Shown: piece after piece, positions 41,348 through 48,703 of the stretch | Layout of the letters: every line of letters starts with the position of its first letter | Numbering within the stretch: the first letter of the stretch is position 1 | Origin: Candidatus Iainarchaeum sp. | GTDB lineage: Archaea > Iainarchaeota > Iainarchaeia > Iainarchaeales > DTGL01 | Reading direction: 5' to 3' | Length of the DNA stretch: 64,000 nucleotides | NCBI GenBank assembly: GCA_026413945.1 | Contig: JAOAJX010000003.1 | Location: 62,001 to 126,000 of the forward strand | The notes under the pieces: model-generated | Told to the model about the DNA's origin: nothing | Database searches by the model: none | What the model saw: only the letters and a program-made list of their open reading frames with translations | Made by a program: the position numbers and the translations under genes

Positions 41348-42231
41348 TGCCAAGCATTGTAATAATTGCTGCAAAGAACTACAATAAGGGAAATAATAAG
41401 CTACTTCTCGAAGAGGCAAAGAAGGCATTTGATAAGGTGCTGTTTGTGCCTATAAATAAATTAACCATCGTGCACAAAAACGGCACCTCAAAATTGTTAT
41501 ACAAGGGGATAAACCTTCTGGATTTTGATGCATGTTATCCGAGGTTTGGATCAACCGATTACTTTATGGGGGAAGCAGTACTAAAGGTGATAGAAAGCTC
41601 TAAAATATACTCTCCGGTTTCACTGAAAGGCTATCAAATATCTAACCATAAATTCTATACAATTCAAGAGATTGCAGAAAGCGGCCTTCCATGTGTGCTT
41701 ACCTCATTGAGTGCTTCGCCGCAAAGCATGGAAAGCATTGTAGAAGAAATGACATTTCCTCTGGTTTTGAAATTAATAAGTGGCTTCGGTGGACGGGGCG
41801 TTATGCTTATCTCAAACAAAAACGAGCTTCAATCTATATTAGATACTGTGCACTTATTCGAAGAATATATAACAGCCCAAAGATTTCTGCCTACCGGCAG
41901 CACAGACATCAGATGTTATGTTTTCGGGGATGATGTCTTGAGCGTTAGACGCACAGGTGCTCCAAATGACTGGCGTGCTAACATTTCGCGCGGTGGCAAA
42001 GCAGAGATAATAGATGGTAATCCAAAAATGGAGGAGTGTGCCATTAAAGTTGCTAAACTCCTTGGCTTTGACATATGTGCAGTTGATTTCATTGAAACAG
42101 ATCTTACCAAAGAGGGTTTTGCTGTGATAGAAGTCAACTTTCAGCCAGGGCCCTTCAGAAAGTTTTTAGGCAACGTAGTGCCAAAGAAGATGATGGAATT
42201 CATAAGGGCAAAGATAGAAAAAAAGAAATAA
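41347..42231 (+). CDS. RimK-family ATP-grasp ligase
   Basis: FPLVLKLISGFGGRGVMLI, STDIRCYVFGDDVLSVRRTG, FAVIEVNFQPGP motifs; start overlaps upstream stop. Confidence 0.88.
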   Translation: MPSIVIIAAKNYNKGNNKLLLEEAKKAFDKVLFVPINKLTIVHKNGTSKLLYKGINLLDFDACYPRFGSTDYFMGEAVLKVIESSKIYSPVSLKGYQISNHKFYTIQEIAESGLPCVLTSLSASPQSMESIVEEMTFPLVLKLISGFGGRGVMLISNKNELQSILDTVHLFEEYITAQRFLPTGSTDIRCYVFGDDVLSVRRTGAPNDWRANISRGGKAEIIDGNPKMEECAIKVAKLLGFDICAVDFIETDLTKEGFAVIEVNFQPGPFRKFLGNVVPKKMMEFIRAKIEKKK

Positions 42232-42237
42232 AACATT

Positions 42238-43500
42238 TCATTCCTGCGCTTTTATTAGAGTTTGTTTTCTTTCTGGGCCATAAGAAATCATTCGTACCCG
42301 AATTCCAACATTTTTTTCAATAAGCTTTATGTAGCTTCTTGCCTCAGATGGGAGATCATAAAAGCTCTTGAGTTCATGGCTAAGTTCAAAACCTTTAAGC
42401 CTTACATACATTGGCTTACACTTCTCGAGCAAAAAGGTATCCGCTGGTACCTCTTTCACTTTTTTGCCTCCAATTTTGTAAGCTGTACTAACTTTTATTT
42501 CTTTAAGCCCTGATAAAACATCGAGTTTTGTTAGTGCAATTTCAGTAAAACCACATATCCTTGAAGCTGTCCTAAGCATTGGCAAATCTAACCAGCCTAC
42601 GCGCCGAGGTCTGCCAGTGGTAGTGCCGTATTCATTGCCTTTTTCTCTTATAGCACTGGCAAGTGAGCCATTTATCTCGGTTGGAAAAGGCCCTGCGCCA
42701 ACTCTCGTACAATAAGCTTTAGAAACGCCGATCACTCGACATTCATGGTAAGCAATTCCAGCACTCATAAAAGCGCCTGCACTTCCAGTGTGTGAGCTTG
42801 TCACATATGGATATGTGCCAAAATCATTGTCAAGGAAAAAACCCTGTGCGCCTTCAAGAAGAACCTCTTTGCCATTTTTTAGAGAAACGTGTAAATATTT
42901 TGAGACATCCATCTGGTATTTTTTCAACTTGTATGACATTTTGCTAAGTTCTTTGAAAAGCGCCTCTGCATTTTTTTGTTTAAGACCAAATGCTTTAAGC
43001 TCCAAGTTTTTTAATGGCACAACCTCTTTTAACCTTTCATAAAATTTATTCTTGTTAATGAATTCAGAGAATCTTATGCCCTGCCTTGAAGCTCTGTCAG
43101 CATAGCATGGTCCTATGCCTTTCTTTGTTGTGCCAATTTTTTTACATTTTTTTTCTTCTGAAGCGCCATCAAGCAGCAAATGGTAAGGCATTATTATTTG
43201 TGCGCGTGGATCAACAAAGAGCTTGACTTTTCCGACCTCCTTTTCAATCAGTTCTATTTCTTCTAAAAGAGTTTTTGGATTTATTGCTACTCCACTCGCA
43301 AGGCAACAGATTTTTTTCTGCACAGCCCCACTCGGCATGAGATGGAGCTTGTATGTTTTATTGCCTACAACTACTGTGTGGCCTGCATTGTCGCCACCAT
43401 TAAACCTAACAACAATGTCGGCTTTTTCAGATAGATAATCAATTATTTTTCCCTTGCCTTCATCCCCAAACTGGGCGCCAATTATAACGCTTAACGGCAT
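42238..43500 (-). CDS. purA: Adenylosuccinate synthetase
   Basis: IIGAQFGDEGKGKIIDYL; GDNAGHTVVVG; GTYPYVTSSHTG. Confidence 0.96.
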   Translation of the reverse strand: MPLSVIIGAQFGDEGKGKIIDYLSEKADIVVRFNGGDNAGHTVVVGNKTYKLHLMPSGAVQKKICCLASGVAINPKTLLEEIELIEKEVGKVKLFVDPRAQIIMPYHLLLDGASEEKKCKKIGTTKKGIGPCYADRASRQGIRFSEFINKNKFYERLKEVVPLKNLELKAFGLKQKNAEALFKELSKMSYKLKKYQMDVSKYLHVSLKNGKEVLLEGAQGFFLDNDFGTYPYVTSSHTGSAGAFMSAGIAYHECRVIGVSKAYCTRVGAGPFPTEINGSLASAIREKGNEYGTTTGRPRRVGWLDLPMLRTASRICGFTEIALTKLDVLSGLKEIKVSTAYKIGGKKVKEVPADTFLLEKCKPMYVRLKGFELSHELKSFYDLPSEARSYIKLIEKNVGIRVRMISYGPERKQTLIKAQE

Positions 43501-43566
43501 ACTAGCACAAATTATTTGCAACAGCAAAAATTTAAATTACATATGTGCTTCTATTTACTGAGCACA

Positions 43567-43863
43567 ATGGCTACAGAAAAAATAGAAATTGCCCTAAAAA
43601 AACAACTAATTGAAAGGATTGATGTTTTGGCAAAAATGTCAGGCAAAAGCAGGAATGCTTTTATAAATGACTTTTTAGAGAGTTATCTTGACAAGTTAGT
43701 TGAAGATCTTGCGCTTGAGAAGGATGCTATAAAGCAGTACATGGCTGGAAAGATGGAAGAGAAACAGCTTTCGCTCATCGTTGGCAAGGAGAAAACAGAA
43801 GCAGCAAAGATTAGCAAGCGCATAGGCGCGAAAGGAGAAGATTTGTTAAAAGCATTTAAATGA
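43567..43863 (+). CDS. Ribbon-helix-helix (CopG/Arc-like) protein
   Basis: MATEKIEIALKKQLIERIDVLAKMSGKSRNAFINDFLESYL. Confidence 0.65.
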   Translation: MATEKIEIALKKQLIERIDVLAKMSGKSRNAFINDFLESYLDKLVEDLALEKDAIKQYMAGKMEEKQLSLIVGKEKTEAAKISKRIGAKGEDLLKAFK

Positions 43864-43886
43864 TCTTTATAACCCAAATTAAAAGC

Positions 43887-43911
43887 GCTGGCCCATGTTA
43901 CATGAGCCAGC
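43887..43911. repeat. Hairpin GCTGGCCCATG-TTA-CATGAGCCAGC
   Basis: 11-bp arms with one mismatch, 3-nt loop, 24 nt after the RHH gene stop. Confidence 0.6.
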
Positions 43912-44072
43912 CCAAAACCAACTCTCTCAGCAATAAAATAATTCCTTTGTTTGCACCTTAAATATTTTTTGTTGATGCTTTAGAGTTTAATATTTTTGGT
44001 TTAAGTTGTTACATTTGCATCACACCGTCCAAATTGCGTATGTTTAAAAATGTTCCCTTGCAATTTTTTTTC

Positions 44073-45248
44073 ATGGTGATTGCAATGGTTGAGACTGAAG
44101 ATAATAGTAAAGCATTAACTGAAGAAAAAAAAGAAAAGAAGCCAAAAAATAGATCTGCTCAAATTGTTGAAAGCAATGAAGAAAGTAAAGGAAAGATTAG
44201 CTTAGATACGCCTGTTTTTGCAATGTTTTTAGTGCTTGCCTTAGTAGTGGGTGCACTTATATCTGCTGCTATATTCTATTTTTACTTTAAGCCAACCAAT
44301 AATCAGCCAAATAATAGCACTTGCACATTGCCAATGGATTCAAAAAATTGCATTGCTGCGATAAAGCCAGAAGAAGCTGGCGAAAAAGTAAGGGCTTTTC
44401 TTGAAGAAAGCTTTCTGAAAAGCTATGGTTATAAGCTTATAGTGAATAAAGTTACCGCTTATAACGAATGCCTTTATGACTTAAATGCCTCAATCGTGAC
44501 TGAAGATGGAAATATGCCAGCCGGACTATTATTAGTCACAAAAGATGGCAAAAAGGTCATAATAGCATCTGCAGTTTATGATACTAATGCACCAATAAAG
44601 CCGACACCAGTTCCTTCACCAACACCTTTCCAAGCAAAAATAAAGAGCGACAGGCCGGATGTGCTGATGTTCGTGATGACATTTTGCCCCTATGGGCATG
44701 TAGCCGAAAAAGGCCTGAAGCCGGTTGCTGAGCTTTTCGGCGATAAGATAAACATTGAACCACACTATGTTATCTACTCCGGCGAATACGGCTATACATA
44801 CCCTGATGACTGCATAGACAAAGAGAAAAAATACTGCTCGATGCACGGAGTATCAGAGCTAAACGAAGGTGTAAGGCAGCTGTGCATTTTCAAATACCAG
44901 AAGGACAAATTTTGGGATTATATTGCAAAGATTTATGAAGGAAAGTGCACATTGAAGAACATTGACTCTTGCTGGAAGTCTCAAGCAGAAGCTGCTGGAA
45001 TAGATACACAAAAGATAGAAAAATGCTTCGAAGAAGAAGCAATATCTTTGCTCGAAAAAGAAGTTGAGCTAAATAAAAAATACAATGTAATGGGTTCGCC
45101 AACAATTATAATTAACGAGACCGAATACCGAGGTGGCAGAGCACCGGAGAATTATAAGGCAGCGATATGCACTGCTTTCAACACACCGCCTACCGAGTGC
45201 TCTAAAACACTTAGCTCACAAGGTGGAACAGCAAGCGGGCAATGTTGA
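44073..45248 (+). CDS. Membrane-anchored thioredoxin-fold (DsbA/GILT-like) protein
   Basis: N-terminal TM; KPTPVPSPTPFQ linker; VLMFVMTFCPYGHVAEKGLKPV; YNVMGSPTIIINETEYRGGRAPENY cis-Pro region. Confidence 0.8.
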   Translation: MVIAMVETEDNSKALTEEKKEKKPKNRSAQIVESNEESKGKISLDTPVFAMFLVLALVVGALISAAIFYFYFKPTNNQPNNSTCTLPMDSKNCIAAIKPEEAGEKVRAFLEESFLKSYGYKLIVNKVTAYNECLYDLNASIVTEDGNMPAGLLLVTKDGKKVIIASAVYDTNAPIKPTPVPSPTPFQAKIKSDRPDVLMFVMTFCPYGHVAEKGLKPVAELFGDKINIEPHYVIYSGEYGYTYPDDCIDKEKKYCSMHGVSELNEGVRQLCIFKYQKDKFWDYIAKIYEGKCTLKNIDSCWKSQAEAAGIDTQKIEKCFEEEAISLLEKEVELNKKYNVMGSPTIIINETEYRGGRAPENYKAAICTAFNTPPTECSKTLSSQGGTASGQC

Positions 45249-45264
45249 AACTCGAGGTGATTAA

Positions 45265-45483
45265 ATGAAAGTATTACAAGAACCTGAAAAATGCATAGGT
45301 TGTGGAACATGTGCTGCAATCTGTCCAGCTCTATTTGAGATGGATGGTGCAAAAGCAAAGCTAAAAGGAGCCAAGTCTCAAGGTAAAAGTTTGGTACTCG
45401 AAAAGAAATTTACAAAAGATGAGGAAGATTGTGCAAAGGCATCCGCTGACAGTTGCCCTACAAGTTGTATATACGTAAAGTAA
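45265..45483 (+). CDS. [4Fe-4S] ferredoxin
   Basis: KCIGCGTCAAICPALFEM ... CAKASADSCPTSCI. Confidence 0.9.
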   Translation: MKVLQEPEKCIGCGTCAAICPALFEMDGAKAKLKGAKSQGKSLVLEKKFTKDEEDCAKASADSCPTSCIYVK

Positions 45484-45488
45484 TTTTT

Positions 45489-45788
45489 ATGGTATCAGAG
45501 CAAGCAATAATTAGGGAACTTAAAAAAGTGATAGACCCAGAAATAGGCATAAATGTCATTGATTTAGGTCTTATATATGATATTAGCGTAAGCAATGATG
45601 CTGTTTCAATAAAAATGACTGTTACTAATCCTTATTGCCCTCTGCAGGAACATTTAAAGCAGCTTGTAGAGAATGCACTTTCTTCAATTAGAGGTATAAA
45701 AGAAGCCTCAGTAGAGCTTGTTTTCGATCCCCCATGGACACCGGAGCGTTTGTCTCCAAAAGCTAAAAAAGAGCTTGGATTTGGATAA
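45489..45788 (+). CDS. MIP18/DUF59 family metal-sulfur cluster assembly factor
   Basis: VIDPEIGINVIDLGLIYDI; MTVTNPYCPLQEHL; VELVFDPPWTPERLSPKAKKELGF. Confidence 0.92.
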   Translation: MVSEQAIIRELKKVIDPEIGINVIDLGLIYDISVSNDAVSIKMTVTNPYCPLQEHLKQLVENALSSIRGIKEASVELVFDPPWTPERLSPKAKKELGFG

Positions 45789-45796
45789 TTCTTATT

Positions 45797-45880
45797 TGCA
45801 GGGGGGCGGGCTCGAACCGCCGAAGGCACTAAGCCACCAGATCTTGAGTCTGGCCCGTTTGACCGCTTCGGTACCCCTGC
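45797..45880 (-). tRNA. tRNA-Leu (anticodon CAA)
   Basis: Acceptor GCAGGGG/CCCCTGC, anticodon arm CCAGA-CTCAAGA-TCTGG, long variable arm, T arm GGCGGTTCGAGCCCGCC. Confidence 0.9.
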
Positions 45881-45891
45881 TTTTGAAATTT

Positions 45892-46272
45892 TTACTCAAT
45901 TTCCAAAACATCGCCTGGTGCAACCCGCACATTCCTAGAATTTATAAATATAGCTCCAGAGTCGCCTTCGTGTAGAACATCTACTTTTTTTTCATTAATC
46001 CAAAGTTCAGATATTCTTAAAGGTTTTTCACCAAGAAGAATTTTATCTTTCTTGGTTATGGTGCCTTTGGTTACTGTGCCTTTTATTACCGACAATTCAT
46101 GGAGCTGGAAACTGTCAGTAACCGAAAAAAGAGCCCTTGCACTTTTGCTTTCTTCTAGGGGTTTTAGTTCTTCTTCAAGCGGTTTTGTTGTCTTCTCAAT
46201 TCTTACTTTTTGATGCTCCGGGATGCACAAGCGATCTTTTTTTTCCTTGGTTTTACCCCACATAGACATCAT
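45892..46272 (-). CDS. Small protein resembling translational-GTPase domain 2 beta-barrel
   Basis: ARALFSVTDSFQLHELSVIKGTVTKGTITKKDKILLGEKP...VLHEGDSGAIFI...VRVAPGDVLEIE. Confidence 0.55.
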   Translation of the reverse strand: MMSMWGKTKEKKDRLCIPEHQKVRIEKTTKPLEEELKPLEESKSARALFSVTDSFQLHELSVIKGTVTKGTITKKDKILLGEKPLRISELWINEKKVDVLHEGDSGAIFINSRNVRVAPGDVLEIE

Positions 46273-46317
46273 ATTAAAAGCTACACTTAAAAAGAATTAA
46301 AAAATATCAAGTATACT

Positions 46318-47175
46318 TTAATGCCTTCCACAACGCCTTTTTTTCATATTTGTTTTTCTTTTAAATCTAGCTCCAAAAGTTTTGTTTTGGATCCTGTTGT
46401 ATAAGTAATTTCCAAACCTTTCAGGATCAAAACAGATAAAATGAGGGTTTTTGGTCAATAATCGCCTAGTTTTAGCCATTGTCAATCCATAAGTTCTGCC
46501 AAGTAGAAAAAGTTTTTTTATTCGATCTTTCAGTGCCGGTGGGTTTTGTGGGAATTTGCCATGTGCAAACCATGTTATTAGAAGTGGTCTCATCATATGG
46601 GCTAAACCATACTGCGAAAGCACCTGCTTCATCTCAATCAGCTTTTCTTTATCAATATCAAAAAGCCACTTTGCACCTTTGGCAGTTGAAACAATTGCAA
46701 ACACTTCCTCTTTTTTAAAACCAAACTCGCTTAAAAAAGTAATTTTGCTTCCAAAAAATCTCTCTAGAACAATTTCCTTTGCCTTTTGATATCTTCTCTC
46801 AGCAAGAAACTCTACAAAAACACTTGCCTTTACTTCTCCAATATCCTTATTGCTTAACCCATAGCGGCTGATCAATTCATTAAAGACTTGTAAAGTTGCT
46901 TTTATTTCGGTTAGAGTTGGAAACCTGCCGCGAGTTGCCTTAATGCGTCTCCAATTAGCAGGATCTAGTAGCCTAATTAGTAATTCTCTACTACTCTGGC
47001 CAAAATTTGATAATAAAATGTTTGCCATCTCCATTAGATCTTTTTCGGGCATTCTTTCTATTTCTTGCCAGATAGCTTTTGACCTTATCCGCAAAGCTTC
47101 ATCTGTGGTAAAACCGAGCATTAGAAGAAATTTTCTTCCTTTTTCAACTTCTGACATTAAAGAGCCCTTAGACAA
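46318..47175 (-). CDS. Helical-repeat protein, possibly mTERF-like
   Basis: Repeated LGFTTDEALRIRSKAI, FGFKKEEVFAIVSTAKGAKWL, YGLTMAKTRRLLTKNPHFICFD; very basic C-terminus. Confidence 0.6.
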   Translation of the reverse strand: MSKGSLMSEVEKGRKFLLMLGFTTDEALRIRSKAIWQEIERMPEKDLMEMANILLSNFGQSSRELLIRLLDPANWRRIKATRGRFPTLTEIKATLQVFNELISRYGLSNKDIGEVKASVFVEFLAERRYQKAKEIVLERFFGSKITFLSEFGFKKEEVFAIVSTAKGAKWLFDIDKEKLIEMKQVLSQYGLAHMMRPLLITWFAHGKFPQNPPALKDRIKKLFLLGRTYGLTMAKTRRLLTKNPHFICFDPERFGNYLYNRIQNKTFGARFKRKTNMKKRRCGRH

Positions 47176-47224
47176 TAATTTTTTACTTTTCTCTTATTTA
47201 AACATTTTGTTTATCTATTTGCAT

Positions 47225-48121
47225 ATGGAGGGAGAAACACTTCTTCGATACAAAGATATAATTCCTGATTTCGATGCACTTATTGCTTCTATTAATAGGC
47301 CTCGCGATATCACAATACGCTGGAACCCACATAAGATTGAAAGAAATCAGCTTTTTGCAATGCTAAGGGAAACCTTTAACGAAGTTCATGAGATTGGCTG
47401 GTATAATCATGCTTTTAAGCTTGGCCAAAATGAGCGACCCGGCAAAAACTTTCTACATGCTCTTGGATACTATTATGTTCAGGAAGAATCAGCCATGGTA
47501 GCGCCTATTGTTCTTGCACCTTCAAAAAATTCTTTTGTTCTTGATATGTGCGCTGCTCCAGGTGGTAAAACAACCCAACTTTCAGCCTTGATGGAAAATA
47601 GTGGCACAATAATAGCCAATGATAAGGCAATACCGCGGCTTAAAAGCCTAGTTTCAAACGTGTCGAGGTTAGGTTGTATAAATGTTGTGGTAACTTGGAA
47701 TGATGCTAGGAATTTAAGCATAAAGGATTGCTTTGATTATGTGCTTCTTGATGCCCCGTGTACAGCTGAAGGCAACCTTTTTAAAAAGATAAAATTAATG
47801 CCAAAATTTATGCGAGACAGCCTAACTAATTTGCAAAAAGCACTGCTGCATAAAGCGATTGAAATAGCAAAGCCCGGATCAACAATAGTTTATTGTACCT
47901 GTACCTTTGCTCCAGAAGAGAATGAAGGTGTTATTGCAAATATTTTGGCAAAAAACCTCGCAAAAATAGAGCCAGTAAGGATTAAAATACCACACGAAAA
48001 AGGCCTTGAATATTTTGGTAAAAATGAATATGGCGGCGAGCTAAAGAAAGCAGTTCGTATATATCCATATCATTTAAACTCAGGGGGGGCTTTCATTGCA
48101 AAGCTTAGAAAAAGAGATTGA
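47225..48121 (+). CDS. NOL1/NOP2/Sun-family RNA m5C methyltransferase
   Basis: VLDMCAAPGGKTTQLSALM; LLDAPCTAEGN; YCTCTFAPEENEGVI. Confidence 0.93.
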   Translation: MEGETLLRYKDIIPDFDALIASINRPRDITIRWNPHKIERNQLFAMLRETFNEVHEIGWYNHAFKLGQNERPGKNFLHALGYYYVQEESAMVAPIVLAPSKNSFVLDMCAAPGGKTTQLSALMENSGTIIANDKAIPRLKSLVSNVSRLGCINVVVTWNDARNLSIKDCFDYVLLDAPCTAEGNLFKKIKLMPKFMRDSLTNLQKALLHKAIEIAKPGSTIVYCTCTFAPEENEGVIANILAKNLAKIEPVRIKIPHEKGLEYFGKNEYGGELKKAVRIYPYHLNSGGAFIAKLRKRD

Positions 48122-48530
48122 AGAACTTCTTTTAAGTTTTGGAATAAATCTCGCAATTATTGAAAAGTGGCATATTGAAAAAGCTGGAAACTCATTTTGG
48201 CTCACATCAAAAGGCCTCAAAATTTGCGAAGGCTTTAATATGCAGTGCAAAGGCCTTAGGGTTGCCGAAAAAACGAAGCTTGGCTGGAAGCCCACAAGTT
48301 ATTTCCTTCAATTTTTTGCAACTTACATTACAAAAAAAATAGTTGAAATTAACAAGAACGAACTTTTATCAATAATCAAGGGCACACCCGTAGAAAAAAA
48401 CTGTGAAAATGGGTATGTGGCAATTCGCTTTAAAGGCCATATTGTGGGCTGCGGGCTTTGCAAAAATGGAAAGGTTTATTCCCAATTGCCAAAGGAATTA
48501 GCAATAGCGCTTTCTGAAAACTGTAGGTAA
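48096..48530 (+). CDS. PUA-like RNA-binding protein (COG3270-like)
   Basis: GYVAIRFKGHIVGCGLCKNGKVYSQLPKE; overlaps the methyltransferase by 26 nt; TTG start. Confidence 0.72.
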   Translation: MQSLEKEIEELLLSFGINLAIIEKWHIEKAGNSFWLTSKGLKICEGFNMQCKGLRVAEKTKLGWKPTSYFLQFFATYITKKIVEINKNELLSIIKGTPVEKNCENGYVAIRFKGHIVGCGLCKNGKVYSQLPKELAIALSENCR

Positions 48531-48543
48531 TAATGATGAATAA

Positions 48544-48628
48544 CGGCGGGACCGGGATTTGAACCCGGGAGAGCTCATCGCTCAGCAGCTTAGCAGGCTG
48601 CCGCCGTGGACCGCTGGGCCATCCCGCC
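48544..48628 (-). tRNA. tRNA-Ser (anticodon GCT)
   Basis: Acceptor GGCGGGA/TCCCGCC, anticodon arm GCAGC-CTGCTAA-GCTGC, long variable arm, T arm CCCGGGTTCAAATCCCGG. Confidence 0.92.
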
Positions 48629-48703
48629 AACCAGAGCATATAAAAATATGCTGGCAATCTTTAAAAATTGAACATTTTAAATACTTTCCCAAGAGAGATT
48701 TCT

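Noticed and set aside
43567-43863. Antitoxin of a toxin-antitoxin pair
   Set aside because: RHH-like protein has no small partner ORF next to it; neighbours are purA and a Trx-fold protein
48096-48530. Frameshifted C-terminus of the m5C methyltransferase
   Set aside because: The methyltransferase ends naturally (GGAFIAKLRK) and stand-alone PUA-like proteins of this type exist in archaea; treated as a separate overlapping gene
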